Below, piece by piece: positions 19,143-28,721 of a stretch of 64,000 nucleotides of DNA (positions are counted from its first letter, which is position 1; the number at the start of each line of letters is the position of its first letter). The notes beneath the pieces are model-generated. The model had not been told where the DNA came from. It saw only the letters and a program-made list of their open reading frames with translations, and did no database searches. A program made the translations under genes and the position numbers. Where the stretch lies: positions 3,899,501 through 3,963,500 of the forward strand of contig JAGTPG010000002.1 of assembly GCA_018195615.1 (NCBI GenBank), in the 5' to 3' direction. This DNA comes from Streptomyces tuirus. GTDB lineage: Bacteria > Actinomycetota > Actinomycetes > Streptomycetales > Streptomycetaceae.

Positions 19143-20320
19143 TCACATGCCGAGCGGGAAGCCCGTGTACCCCTCGGCCAGGTCGGTCTCGGCGGCGCGC
19201 GAGGAGGCGATCCGGTCGAGCCGGGCCAGCTGGAGCCGGTCCTCGAAGCCGGTCGCGCCGGGGGCCCGGTGCAGCAGTGTGGTCATGTCGTAGGAGAACC
19301 GCTCGGCCTGCCAGATCCGGCGCAGGCAGGTCTCCGAGTAGGCGTCGAGCAGCTCCGGTGAGCCGGTCTCCTTCCGGTGGGTCAGGGCCCGGGCGAACGT
19401 CACGACGTCGCCGACGGCGAGATTCAGCCCCTTCGCCCCGGTCGGCGGGACGATGTGGGCCGCGTCACCGGCGAGGAAGAGGCGGCCGTGGCGCATGGGC
19501 TCGTGGACGTAGGAGCGCATGGGGTGACGGACTTCTGGGTGATCGGGCCGCGCTCCAGGCGCCAGTCGTCAGCGGTCTCGAAGCGGCGCTCCAACTCGTC
19601 CCAGATGTCCTCGTCGCTCCACGCCCCGGCGTCCGTACCGTCGGGCACCTGGAGGTAGAGGCGGGAGACGGACGGCGAGCGCATGGAGAGCAGAGCGAAG
19701 CCGCGGTCGTGGCGGGCGTAGACGAGCTCGTCGTGCGAGGGCGGCACGTCGGCGAGGATGCCGAGCCAGCCGAAGGGGTACGTCCGTTCGAAGACCTGGA
19801 CCAGTTCCGCGGGGATCGCCTTGCGGGAGACGCCCCAGAAGCCGTCGCAGCCGACGACGTACTCGCACTCAAGGACGTCCTCGCGTCCCTGGTGCCGGAA
19901 GCGGACGCGCGGGGCGTCCGTGCTCGCGTCCTCCACGGCCAGGGCCTCCGCCTCGAACAGCAGCGGGCCGCCCTCCTCGATCTGGAGGGCGATGAGGTCC
20001 TTGCAGACCTCGGTCTGGGCGTAGACCATCACGGACCGGCCGCCGGTGAGGGCGGGGAAGTCGACGCGGTGGCGCCGGCGGTCGAAGCGGAGTTCGATGC
20101 CGTCATGGCGCAGTCCCTCGCGGTCCATGCGCTCCCCGGCGCCGGCCGCGCGCAGCACGTCCGCCGTGCCCTGCTCCAGGATCCCGGCGCGCTGCCGCCG
20201 CTCGACATAGGCGCGGTCGCGGCTCTCCAGGACGACCGAGTCGATGCCGGCGCCATGGAGCAGCCGGGCGAGGAGGAGGCCGGCGGGGCCCGCTCCGATG
20301 ATGCCGACGGTCGTGCGCAT
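19143..20320 (-). CDS. pobA: 4-hydroxybenzoate 3-monooxygenase (one frameshift)
   Basis: A 392-residue (repaired) FAD enzyme converting 4-hydroxybenzoate to protocatechuate, using NAD(P)H and O2. The FAD-binding GAGPAGLLLARLL is at residues 10-22, the DG motif appears as YVVGCDGFWGVSRK, and the second FAD motif is LFLAGDAAHIVPPTGAKGLN. The frame breaks at a G run 19521-19524, one base short, between QKSVTP and MRSYVHEP. AGAAGG precedes ATG 20320. A palindrome 40 bases upstream is a candidate operator. No protocatechuate ring-cleavage genes are in the window. Confidence 0.88.
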
Positions 20321-20361
20321 CGGGCACCTTCTCTCTCAGGTTCATGACGCCATGTTCGCGT

Positions 20362-20379
20362 AGTGAAAAATATTTCACT
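20362..20379. promoter_or_regulatory. Perfect palindrome upstream of pobA
   Basis: Seven-base arms AGTGAAA (20362-20368) and TTTCACT (20373-20379) around AATA, about 40 bases before the pobA start. It is strikingly A+T-rich for this genome. An IclR-type regulator, PobR, is known to me as a controller of pobA in Streptomyces; this is a natural binding-site candidate, but the match to its real site is unverified. Confidence 0.55.
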
Positions 20380-20465
20380 TCTTTCGGATGTGAGTTTCCG
20401 ACGGCATGCGCCCACTGTCAACGGGCATGCCGTGAACTCTTCAATGAACCATGCAGGGGTCGGAA

Positions 20466-20550
20466 GGTGCCCGGAGCCGGACTCGAACCGGCACGCCCGC
20501 GAAGGGCAGCGAGGTTTAAGCTCGCCGTGTCTGCATTCCACCATCCGGGC
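20466..20550 (-). tRNA. bldA: tRNA-Leu with UAA anticodon (bldA)
   Basis: The minus strand folds as a class II leucine tRNA. The acceptor GCCCGGA pairs with TCCGGGC; the anticodon stem GCGAG/CTCGC carries loop CTTAAAC, so the anticodon is TAA (20516-20518 on the plus strand). A long variable arm has a GCCC/GGGC stem. The T arm GCCGG-TTCGAGT-CCGGC is canonical. Discriminator A and CC are encoded but not the final A, which must be added enzymatically. This is the only tRNA type that reads UUA, the rarest codon in Streptomyces. Loss of bldA blocks aerial growth and many antibiotics in S. coelicolor (established). It lies alone between pobA and the ABC module. Confidence 0.95.
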
Positions 20551-20967
20551 AGGCCATGGGCTCCGCATCGAGGTTCCGAGACTATCGGGACGGGTCCCCC
20601 GAACAGCGGAAGGGCGGGCCGATGTTGTCTTATTTTATTGACGTCTGAGGGTGCATCAGCACACGGAACGCGCCATCCGCACTTGCCAATAGCCTTGCGT
20701 GCGGTGCTCGGCGGCGCATGCGGAATGACGGAATTTCACCGCTTGAACGAGGGCACTCCACCTGTTCTCGACACCTGGACCCCTCGGTTCCCGACACCGG
20801 CTCCTCTCAGGGGCGTTCGTCATCCCCAGGTATGACGCCGCCCCGTGCGGTCAGACCGAAGTCGCCCTTCGGAACCGGAACAGCGGGTGACTACACGGCG
20901 GCCGGGGACCCGGACGATGGAAAGCGTCCTTCCAAGAACACCGCCGTCCCGACAGGAGTGCCATCCC
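20551..20967. other. Intergenic region between bldA and an ABC operon
   Basis: No protein gene is supported. It must hold the bldA promoter (minus strand) and the ABC operon promoter (plus strand). A distinct A+T-rich island, GTCTTATTTTATTGAC, lies around 20627-20642, about 80 bases upstream of bldA. I could not assign a confident -35/-10 pair for either gene. Confidence 0.5.
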
Positions 20968-21738
20968 GTGACCACCGCACCGCTCGCCGACCGGGCCACC
21001 ACCGTGGCCGCGCGCGCCACGGATCTGTCGAAGATCTACGGACAGGGTGAGACCCAGGTGGTCGCCCTGGACCGGGTCTCCATCGACTTCCGGCAGGCCG
21101 AGTTCACCGCGATCATGGGCCCCTCCGGCTCCGGCAAGTCGACCCTGATGCACTGCGTCGCGGGTCTGGACACCTTCTCCTCCGGGTCGGTGCGCATCGG
21201 CGAGACCGAGCTCGGCTCGCTCAAGGACAAGCAGCTCACCAAGCTCCGCCGGGACAAGATCGGCTTCATCTTCCAGGCGTTCAACCTGTTGCCGACCCTG
21301 ACGGCCCTGGAGAACATCACCCTTCCGATGGACATCGCGGGCCGCAAGCCGGACAGGCAGTGGCTGGACTCCGTCATCACGATGGTCGGCCTGGCGGACC
21401 GGCTCGGCCACCGGCCCTCGCAGCTGTCCGGCGGGCAGCAGCAGCGCGTCGCCGTGGCGCGGGCGCTGGCCTCCCGGCCCGAGATCATCTTCGGTGACGA
21501 GCCCACCGGAAACCTCGACTCGCGCTCCGGCGCCGAGGTGCTGGGCTTCCTGCGCAACTCCGTGCGCGAACTGGGCCAGACGGTGGTGATGGTGACGCAC
21601 GACCCGGTGGCCGCGGCCTACGCGGACCGGGTGGTCTTCCTCGCGGACGGCCGGATCGTCGACGAGATGTACCGGCCGACCGCCGACTCGGTCCTGGACC
21701 GCATGAAGGCGTTCGACGCCAAGGGCCGCACCAGCTGA
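20968..21738 (+). CDS. ABC transporter ATP-binding protein, MacB/LolD type
   Basis: A 256-residue ATPase. Walker A is GPSGSGKST, the Q-loop region IGFIFQAFNLLPTL, the signature LSGGQQQRVAVARAL, Walker B EIIFGDEPTGNLDSRSG, and the switch His lies in VMVTHDP. This subgroup powers FtsX-type permeases that export peptides or lipoproteins or do mechanical work at the envelope. GTG 20968 has AGGAG about ten bases upstream. The permease gene begins 38 bases after its stop. It is closely similar, by eye, to the ATPase at 54748-55535. Confidence 0.9.
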   Translation: MTTAPLADRATTVAARATDLSKIYGQGETQVVALDRVSIDFRQAEFTAIMGPSGSGKSTLMHCVAGLDTFSSGSVRIGETELGSLKDKQLTKLRRDKIGFIFQAFNLLPTLTALENITLPMDIAGRKPDRQWLDSVITMVGLADRLGHRPSQLSGGQQQRVAVARALASRPEIIFGDEPTGNLDSRSGAEVLGFLRNSVRELGQTVVMVTHDPVAAAYADRVVFLADGRIVDEMYRPTADSVLDRMKAFDAKGRTS

Positions 21739-21776
21739 TCCCCCGTCAGGACCGACAGGACTGAGAAGAAGAACCC

Positions 21777-24305
21777 ATGTTCCGTACCGCCTTGCGCAAT
21801 GTGCTCGCGCACAAGGCCCGGCTCCTGATGACCGTCCTCGCCGTGATGCTCGGCGTGGCCTTCGTGTCGGGGACCCTGGTCTTCACCAACACCATCTCCG
21901 ACGCCTTCCAGAAGAGTTCCGCCAAGGGCTTCGACCAGGTCGACGTCGCCATGACGGCGGACTACCAGGACGCCGAGGGCGACCGGGTCGGCAAGCTCCA
22001 CGAACTGACCCGGGCGACGCTCGACAAGAGCGAGCGGGTGCCCGGGGCCGCGTCCGCCATCGGGGTCGTGCAGGGCTTCACGGCCATCGCCGACAAGGAC
22101 GGCAAGCTGATCGGCGAGGGCTTCCAGTCGCAGGGCGGCAACTACTGGGGCGCCGAGGATCCCCGCTACCCGCTGGCGAGCGGGCACGCGCCCAAGGGCG
22201 CGGGCGAGGTCCTCATCGACTCCGAGACTGCGAAGCGCGCCGGCTACAAGGTCGGCGACACCGTCCGCATGTCGGTCGACGGGCCGGTGCTGACCCCGAA
22301 GATCACCGGCATCTTCACCACCGACGACGGCAACGTCGCCGCCGGCGGCAGCCTCACCCTGTTCGACACGGCGACCGCCCAGAAGCTGTTCGGCAAGGCG
22401 GGCGTCTACGACCAGATCGACGTCAAGGCGAAGCCGGGCGTCACGCAGGCCGCGCTGAAGGCGGCGCTGGACAAGGCGCTGCCCGAGGGCACCGTCTCGA
22501 CCACCACCGGCAAGCAGCTCGCCGACGACCAGGCGGAGGCGATCTCCCGGTCGATGAGCGGCATGCAGACGGCCCTGCTGGTCTTCGCCGGTATCGCCCT
22601 GTTCGTCGGCACCTTCATCATCGCCAACACGTTCACCATGCTGGTCGCCCAGCGCACCAAGGAGCTGGCGCTGATGCGGGCGGTCGGCGCCTCACGCCGG
22701 CAGGTGACACGGTCGGTGCTCATCGAGGCGTTCGTGGTCGGCACGGTCGCCGCCGTGACCGGGCTGGTCGCGGGCATCGGCATCGGGGCCGGACTGCGCT
22801 CGCTGATGGGCTCGTTCGGCGGGACCGTGCCCGACGGGCCGCTGGTCATCAAGCCCGCGACGATCATCGCCGCGCTCGCGGTCGGCATCCTGGTGACCAT
22901 GCTGGCGGCGTGGCTGCCGGGCCGCCGGGCCGCGAAGATCCCGCCGGTGGCGGCCATGAACAGCGTGCACGCGAAGGCCACGACCAAGTCGCTGGTGCTG
23001 CGCAACACACTGGGCGCCCTGGTCGCGGCCGCGGGCATCGCGGTGGTCCTGGCGGCCTCGACGATGGACGGCTCGGACGGCCAGATGCCCATGGGCTTCG
23101 GCGCGGTGCTGCTGATCATCGGCGTGTTCATCCTGACCCCGCTGCTGTCCCGCCCGCTGATCGCCGCCGCGGCGCCGGTACTGCGCGTCTTCGGTGTCTC
23201 CGGCAAGCTGGCCCGGCAGAACTCGGTGCGCAACCCGCGCCGTACGGCCGCCACCGCCTCCGCGCTGATGATCGGCCTGACCCTGATCACCGGTATGACG
23301 GTGATGGCGGGCAGCCTCCAGCAGGCCATCGAGAAGATGGCGTCGTCGTCGATCAAGGCGGACTACGTGGTGTCCATGGCGAACGGCAACGCGCTGTCGC
23401 CGGACGTCGAGAAGAAGCTGCAGCAGGCCGGTGACGTCACCGCCACCAGCCCGATGCTCAACGCCGAGTCCCGGATCGACGGGCAGACCGAGTACCTGAC
23501 CGGCGTCAACGGCGCCGCGATCGGCGACCTGGTCGGTCCGAAGGTCGACCAGGGCACCTTCAAGGTCGGCGGCACCCAGGTCGTCGTGGACAGCGAGACC
23601 GCCAAGTCGCGCGGCTGGAAGGCCGGTTCCGCCCTGACCGTCTCCTACGAGGACGGCAAGAAGCAAAAGCTCACGGTCGCCGGGACCTACGAGAGCAACG
23701 ACTTCCTGAGCGGCATCCTGCTCGACGAGAAGACCCTCGCCCCGCACACGTCGGACCCGTACAACATGAAGGTCATGGTGAAGACCTCCGACGGCACGTC
23801 CGGCGCGACGCAGGACAAGCTGGAGAAGGCCCTCGGCACCAACCCGGCCATCAAGGTCCAGTCCAAGGACGACATCTCCAACGAGATCGCACAGATGTTC
23901 ACGCTGATGCTGAACATGGTCTACGGCCTGCTCGCCATGGCGGTGATCGTGGCGGTCCTCGGGGTCATCAACACCCTGGCCATGTCGGTCTTCGAGCGCT
24001 CCCAGGAGATCGGCATGCTCCGGGCGATCGGCCTGGACCGCAAGGGCATCAAGCGGATGGTCCGCCTGGAGTCCCTGGTGATCTCCTTGTTCGGCGCGGT
24101 GCTGGGCATCGGCCTCGGTGTGTTCTTCGGCTGGGCGGCCGGTGAGCTGCTGGCGACCAAGCTCGCGACGTACGAACTGGTCCTGCCCTGGGCGCGGATG
24201 GGTGTCTTCCTGCTGCTGGCCGCGACGGTGGGTGTCCTGGCGGCACTGTGGCCGGCCCGGCGTGCGGCCCGGCTGAACATGCTGGAAGCGATCAAGGCCG
24301 AGTAG
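21777..24305 (+). CDS. FtsX/MacB-type ABC transporter permease, two repeats
   Basis: An 842-residue permease. A first helix (LLMTVLAVMLGVAFVSGTLVF) is followed by a large extracytoplasmic MacB-like domain. An FtsX domain comes next (IALFVGTFIIANTFTMLVAQ, then RTKELALMRAVGASRRQV). The arrangement then repeats (SALMIGLTLITGMTVMAGSL; LLAMAVIVAVLGVINTLAMS with RSQEIGMLRAIGLDRKGIKR). The RxxEIxMLRAIG coupling-helix motif is present in both halves. A single polypeptide with two FtsX modules is typical of actinobacterial members. Substrate unknown. It ends at a strong terminator shared with the converging cfa gene. Confidence 0.9.
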   Translation: MFRTALRNVLAHKARLLMTVLAVMLGVAFVSGTLVFTNTISDAFQKSSAKGFDQVDVAMTADYQDAEGDRVGKLHELTRATLDKSERVPGAASAIGVVQGFTAIADKDGKLIGEGFQSQGGNYWGAEDPRYPLASGHAPKGAGEVLIDSETAKRAGYKVGDTVRMSVDGPVLTPKITGIFTTDDGNVAAGGSLTLFDTATAQKLFGKAGVYDQIDVKAKPGVTQAALKAALDKALPEGTVSTTTGKQLADDQAEAISRSMSGMQTALLVFAGIALFVGTFIIANTFTMLVAQRTKELALMRAVGASRRQVTRSVLIEAFVVGTVAAVTGLVAGIGIGAGLRSLMGSFGGTVPDGPLVIKPATIIAALAVGILVTMLAAWLPGRRAAKIPPVAAMNSVHAKATTKSLVLRNTLGALVAAAGIAVVLAASTMDGSDGQMPMGFGAVLLIIGVFILTPLLSRPLIAAAAPVLRVFGVSGKLARQNSVRNPRRTAATASALMIGLTLITGMTVMAGSLQQAIEKMASSSIKADYVVSMANGNALSPDVEKKLQQAGDVTATSPMLNAESRIDGQTEYLTGVNGAAIGDLVGPKVDQGTFKVGGTQVVVDSETAKSRGWKAGSALTVSYEDGKKQKLTVAGTYESNDFLSGILLDEKTLAPHTSDPYNMKVMVKTSDGTSGATQDKLEKALGTNPAIKVQSKDDISNEIAQMFTLMLNMVYGLLAMAVIVAVLGVINTLAMSVFERSQEIGMLRAIGLDRKGIKRMVRLESLVISLFGAVLGIGLGVFFGWAAGELLATKLATYELVLPWARMGVFLLLAATVGVLAALWPARRAARLNMLEAIKAE

Positions 24306-24314
24306 CGAGAACGT

Positions 24315-24354
24315 CGGAGGGGCCCCTTTCCCCGGTGGGAAAGGGGCCCCTCCG
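24315..24354. terminator. Bidirectional terminator with an 18-bp stem
   Basis: The arms 24315-24332 and 24337-24354 (CGGAGGGGCCCCTTTCCC and its exact complement) enclose CGGT. It lies between the permease stop (24305) and the cyclopropane-synthase stop (24358), and is the longest perfect terminator stem I found in the window. Confidence 0.9.
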
Positions 24355-24357
24355 CGT

Positions 24358-25649
24358 TCAGTTCCAGGTGCGGGCGCGCAGGGGCATGCCCGACGCCCCG
24401 GATTCGGGAGTCCGCACGGCCAGGACCTGGTTGACGCCGATGCGGTTGCGTTCGAAGGCGAGTGCGGAGGCGGCCATGTAGAGGCGCCAGACGCGGGCGC
24501 GGCCCGGGCTGGTGAGCTGGACGGCACGCTTCCAGTCGGCCTCCAGCCGGGCGACCCACTGGCGCAGCGTGAGGGCGTAGTGCTCGCGGATCGACTCGAC
24601 GTCACGCACCTCGAAGCCGGCGCGTTCCAGCTGGGTGACGGTGCTGCCGACGGGCTGGAGCTCACCGTCGGGGAAGACGTAGGAGTCGATGAACGCGTCG
24701 ACGCTGTACGTCGTCTCGTCCCGCTGCGGGCGGCGGGCGATCTGGTGGTTGAGGAGCCGCCCGCCGGGCTTGAGGAGCGCGTGCAGGTCGGTGGCGTAGT
24801 CCAGGTACCGCTCGGCGCCGACGTGTTCGGCCATGCCGATGGAGGAGACGGCGTCGTACGGCCCGTCGCGGACGTCGCGGTAGTCCTGGACGCGGATCTC
24901 GACCTTGTCGGTGAGGCCCTCGTCGGCGACGCGCTTGCGGGCGTACGCGGCCTGCTCCTGGGAGAGCGTGACGCCGACGACGCTCACGCCGTGCTCGCGG
25001 GCGGCGTGGATGGCCATCGAACCCCAGCCGCAGCCGACGTCCAGGATTCGCTGACCGGGCTTCAGGCCGAGCTTGCGGCAGACCAGTTCGAGCTTGTCCC
25101 GCTGGGCCTGTTCGAGGGTGCTGTCCGGGGTGGGCCAGTAGGCGCAGGAGTACACCATGGACGGGCCGAGGACGATCTCGTAGAAGTCGTTGCCGACGTC
25201 GTAGTGGTGGCTGATGGCGCGTCTGTCGCTGTGCTTGGTGTGCAGGTGGCGGCGGGGGTGCGGGCCTCCTCGCGGGGCGGGGCGGGAGGCAGCGGGGACC
25301 CGGCGAGTGCGACGAGTCCGCGTACGGCGGCCCGGACCTCGGGGTCGCGCAGGGCCTGGGTGAGGGTGCGGGCGTCCTCACCGCGCTCCCAGATCAGCCC
25401 GGCCAGCAGGTCGAGCGTGGCGTAGAGGTCGCCCTCGATGTCGAGGTCGCCCGCCACCCACGCGCGGGCCAGGCCGAGTTCGCCCGGCTTCCACAGCAGG
25501 CGGCGCAAGGCGCGGCGATTGCGTACGACGAGGGTCGGCGCGCCCGGCGGCCCCGCCTGCGAACCGTCCCACGCGCGGATGCGCACGGGGAGTGGTGCTC
25601 CCAGCAACTGTGCGAAGAGGCCCTGCAGCCGCGGCGCGGCGTCTGCCAT
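24358..25649 (-). CDS. Cyclopropane-fatty-acyl-phospholipid synthase family methyltransferase (one frameshift)
   Basis: A 430-residue (repaired) SAM-dependent enzyme that methylenates unsaturated acyl chains of membrane lipids. An N-terminal domain of about 150 residues (LPVRIRAWDGSQAGPPGAP...; GDLDIEGDLYATLDLLAGL) precedes HYDVGNDFYEIVLGPSMVYS, the family hallmark, and the SAM motif ILDVGCGWGSMAIHAA. Later come SIGMAEHVG and FPDGELQP. ATG 25649 follows GGAGGTG by six bases. The frame breaks at a G run 25254-25258 that appears one base short. Single gene, with a terminator at its 3' end. Confidence 0.87.
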
Positions 25650-25908
25650 GGTGTACACCTCCGTGACGGGAATCCCGGAATGTCCGACACCACGTAAACA
25701 CCTGCTGGGCCTCGCCGCAGTCCCCGGCACGCGTCATGTCTGAGCAAAACCGCCAGCCATTCGCCCCTTTCGCCCACCCGTCACCCGACTCGGCCGCCCA
25801 AGAGCCCCTCTTCGCCTCCGGGGGCTCGGCCCCGGCCCCCGGCGAGTGTCCCGGTGGTGCCCGCGCTCGCGGTCAGGCCCCGGTGGCCACCCCGCCCCGA
25901 GAACGCCT

Positions 25909-25943
25909 AAGGGCCCCCGCACCACGGATGGCGGGAGGCCCTT
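25909..25943 (-). terminator. Hairpin downstream of the NADH dehydrogenase gene
   Basis: AAGGGCCCCCGC (25909-25920) pairs with GCGGGAGGCCCTT (25931-25943) with one bulged base, 27 bases beyond the stop at 25970. Confidence 0.6.
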
Positions 25944-25969
25944 CGGTCAGGGCGGGAACGGGCCCAAGG

Positions 25970-27358
25970 TCAGGAGGCCTTGGCCTTCTCCTCGGTCTTC
26001 TCCTTCGGCGCGGCGGCCACGGGGGCCGGCTTCGCGGCCTCGTAGAACTCCTCGCGCGGCGTCTCGATCGCGCCGAGCGAGACGACCTCGCGCTTGAGGA
26101 ACATGCCGAGCGTCCAGTCGGCGAAGACGCGGATCTTGCGGTTCCAGGTCGGCATCGCCATGCCGTGGTAGCCACGGTGCATGTACCAGGCGAGACGGCC
26201 CTTGAGCTTGATCTTCATCTTGCCCATGACGATCATCGCGACGCCCTTGTGCAGGCCCAGCCCGGCCACCGCGCCCTTGTTGGCGTGCGCGTAGTCCTTC
26301 TGCGGGAAGCCCCGCATGCCGGACAGGACGTTGTCACCGAGGACCCGGGCCTGACGCAGCGCGTGCTGGGCGTTCGGCGGGCACCAGGCGTTCTCGTTGC
26401 CCGCCTTGCGGCCGACGAGGTCCGGGACCTGGGCGTTGTCGCCGGCGGCCCAGATGTAGTCGGTGCCCTGGACCTGCAGCGTCGGCGCGCAGTCGACGTG
26501 ACCGCGGGGACCGAGGGGCAGGCCGTAGCGGGACAGGACCGGGTTGGGCTTGACGCCGGCGGTCCAGACGATCGTGTTGGAGTCGACCTCGAGGCCGTTC
26601 TTCAGCACCACGTGGCCGTCGACGCAGGAGTCCATGGAGGTGGACAGGTAGACCTCGACACCGCGGCCCTCGAGGTGCTCCTTGCCGTACTTGCCGAGCT
26701 TGGGACCCACCTCGGGGAGGATCTTGTCGGCGGCGTCGACGAGGATGAAGCGCATGTCCTCGCGGGACACGTTCTTGTAGTACTTCGCCGCGTCGCGGGC
26801 CAGGTCCTCGACCTCGCCGATGGTCTCCGCACCGGCGAAACCGCCGCCCACGAAGACGAAGGTGAGGGCCTTGCGGCGGATCTCCTCGTCCGTGGTGGAG
26901 TCGGCCTTGTCGAGCTGCTCGAGGACGTGGTTGCGCAGGCCGATGGCCTCCTCGATGCCCTTCATGCCGATGCCCTGCTCGGCGAGGCCGGGGATCGGGA
27001 AGGTCCGGGAGACGGCGCCGAGCGCGATGACCAGGTAGTCGAAGGGCAGCTCGTACGCCTCGCCGACCAGCGGGGCGATCGAGGCGACCTTGCGGTCCTG
27101 GTCGATGGTGGTGACCCGGCCGGTGAGAACCTCCGCCTTGGGCAGCACGCGCCGCAGCGGGACGACGACGTGACGCGGGGAGATGTTGCCGGCGGCGGCT
27201 TCGGGGAGGAAGGGCTGGTAGGTCATGTACGACCGGGGGTCGACGACCGTGACGGTCGCCTCGCCGTAACGCATCTTCTTGAGGATGCGCCGAGCTGCGT
27301 ACAGGCCTACGTACCCACCGCCTACTACGAGGATCCTGGGACGCTCCGTGGTGCTCAT
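25970..27358 (-). CDS. Type II NADH dehydrogenase (NDH-2)
   Basis: A 462-residue intact flavoprotein that passes electrons from NADH to quinone without pumping protons. The FAD dinucleotide fold is at the N-terminus (ILVVGGGYVGLYAARRILKK). The NAD-binding fold is FVFVGGGFAGAETIGEVEDL. The conserved late segment YIWAAGDNAQVPD contacts FAD, and a C-terminal membrane-associating part contains KIKLKGRLAWYMHRGYHGMA. The C-terminus is a charged Ala/Lys/Pro tail (PAPVAAAPKEKTEEKAKAS). It is peripheral on the cytoplasmic membrane face. Start ATG 27358 lacks a strong ribosome site. Confidence 0.92.
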   Translation of the reverse strand: MSTTERPRILVVGGGYVGLYAARRILKKMRYGEATVTVVDPRSYMTYQPFLPEAAAGNISPRHVVVPLRRVLPKAEVLTGRVTTIDQDRKVASIAPLVGEAYELPFDYLVIALGAVSRTFPIPGLAEQGIGMKGIEEAIGLRNHVLEQLDKADSTTDEEIRRKALTFVFVGGGFAGAETIGEVEDLARDAAKYYKNVSREDMRFILVDAADKILPEVGPKLGKYGKEHLEGRGVEVYLSTSMDSCVDGHVVLKNGLEVDSNTIVWTAGVKPNPVLSRYGLPLGPRGHVDCAPTLQVQGTDYIWAAGDNAQVPDLVGRKAGNENAWCPPNAQHALRQARVLGDNVLSGMRGFPQKDYAHANKGAVAGLGLHKGVAMIVMGKMKIKLKGRLAWYMHRGYHGMAMPTWNRKIRVFADWTLGMFLKREVVSLGAIETPREEFYEAAKPAPVAAAPKEKTEEKAKAS

Positions 27359-27779
27359 GCCATCGAGTATCCACCCGCCTCAGGGGGGTGGCTCGTGCGC
27401 CCCTTCACAAGCTCCTGCAGGGGGTGTGTTATCCTTCGCCGCCCGCGTGATCCATGTCATGGTGACAACCGGGATCCTTTGTGCACTGCGGACCGTTGTC
27501 AATGCCGCGTGAGCTGCCTCTCTGACCCTCAGGGACCCCCGTGAGGCACCGCCGGAGCCCTGCTTCGCGCCCTGTCCGGAGCACCCCCTTATCACGCTTC
27601 TGAACATGTTCAAGGGCCGGTTGGACCCCCAGATGGGTCAACCGGCCCCTTGCTGTCGCTCTGGAGTGCCGAATTCCTTGTGAAGAACTTCACGAACTTT
27701 TCCGACGGACTGTCGCCGAGGGGCCCGATCGAGCCCCCCGGACGCGCTCATTCGTGATCCATGCCTGCTCAGAAGCGGC
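27359..27779. other. Gene-free region between NDH-2 and ppx with a GC-rich hairpin
   Basis: No protein gene is supported. AAGGGCCGGTT (27612-27622) pairs with AACCGGCCCCTT (27640-27651), one base short on the left arm, with GGACCC/GGGTC continuing inward. It suits a terminator for leftward ppx or for an unrecognised rightward transcript. A perfect palindrome TGAACATGTTCA (27601-27612) abuts it. The NDH-2 promoter should lie at 27360-27450 but I could not fix it. Confidence 0.5.
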
Positions 27780-28721
27780 TCACGCCACCGACCACGCGAT
27801 GCCGTCGAGGATGTCGTGCTCGCTGACCACGACCTCCTCAGCACCGATCCGCTCCATGATCGTCAGGAGCACCAGGGCCCCCGCCCCGATCACGTCGACC
27901 CGGCCCGGGTGCATGGAGGGCACGGCCGCGCGCTCGGCGTGCGTGGAGCGCAGCAGCCACTCGGTGATCTCGCGGACCCGGTCCTGGGAGACGCGGGAGT
28001 GGTGGATGGCCGCCGAGTCGTACTCGGGCAGCTCCTGGGCGATCGCCGACACGGTCGTCACGGAACCGGCCAGGCCGACCAGCGTGCGGGCCTCGCGCAG
28101 CGGGACCGTCTCCTCGGCGAGGTCGAGGGCGGCCTCGATGTCGGCCCGCATGGCCGCGAGCTGCTCCTCGGCCGGCGGGTCGCTCACCGCCCCGTCCCGG
28201 ACCAGGTGCCGCTCGGTCATCCGGACACAGCCGACGTCCACCGAGCGCGCCGCGCGGACATGGTCGTCGCCGACGACGAACTCGGTCGAGCCGCCGCCGA
28301 TGTCCACGACCAGGTAGGGCCGCGGGAGGTGGTCGGCCCCCGCGAGCTCCTTGGTGGCGCCGGTGAAGGAGAACTCGGCCTCCTGGTCCCCGGAGATCAC
28401 CTCGGGCTCGACGCCCAGGATGTCCAGCACCCCGCGTACGAACTCGTCCCGGTTCTCGGCGTCCCGGGAGGCGGAGGTCGCCACGAACCGCAGCCGCTCC
28501 GCCCCGTGCTCCTTGATGATCCCGGCGTACTCGCGACAGGCCGCGAAGGTCCGCTGGAGCGCCTCGGGGGCGAGCCGGCCGGTGCGGTCGACACCCTGCC
28601 CGAGCCGGACGATCGTCATCCGGCGGTCGAGGTCGACCAGCTCACCTGTCCTCGGGTCGGCGTCGGCGACCAGGAGCCGGATGGAGTTCGTACCGCAGTC
28701 CACGGCGGCGACACGGGTCAC
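27780..28721 (-). CDS. ppx: Exopolyphosphatase / Ppx-GppA phosphatase
   Basis: A 313-residue actin-fold phosphatase that removes terminal phosphate from polyphosphate or pppGpp. Phosphate-1 motif AVDCGTNSIRLLVAD is at the N-terminus; phosphate-2 motif LVVDIGGGSTEFVVG and the adenosine-type motif LVGLAGSVTTVSAIA follow. The length matches the short, single-module actinobacterial Ppx. GTG 28721 overlaps the DUF501 stop (GTGA). It is the last gene of an eno - ftsB-like - DUF501 - ppx series that I recall in the same order in mycobacteria. Confidence 0.87.
   Translation of the reverse strand: MTRVAAVDCGTNSIRLLVADADPRTGELVDLDRRMTIVRLGQGVDRTGRLAPEALQRTFAACREYAGIIKEHGAERLRFVATSASRDAENRDEFVRGVLDILGVEPEVISGDQEAEFSFTGATKELAGADHLPRPYLVVDIGGGSTEFVVGDDHVRAARSVDVGCVRMTERHLVRDGAVSDPPAEEQLAAMRADIEAALDLAEETVPLREARTLVGLAGSVTTVSAIAQELPEYDSAAIHHSRVSQDRVREITEWLLRSTHAERAAVPSMHPGRVDVIGAGALVLLTIMERIGAEEVVVSEHDILDGIAWSVA

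Noticed and set aside
20718..21050. A 110-codon plus-strand frame upstream of the ABC ATPase
   Set aside because: It overlaps the ATPase start in another frame, has arbitrary composition and no ribosome site.
27601..27612. LexA/SOS box
   Set aside because: TGAACATGTTCA is palindromic, but the half-sites GAAC and GTTC are only two bases apart, whereas LexA boxes have a four-base or longer centre.
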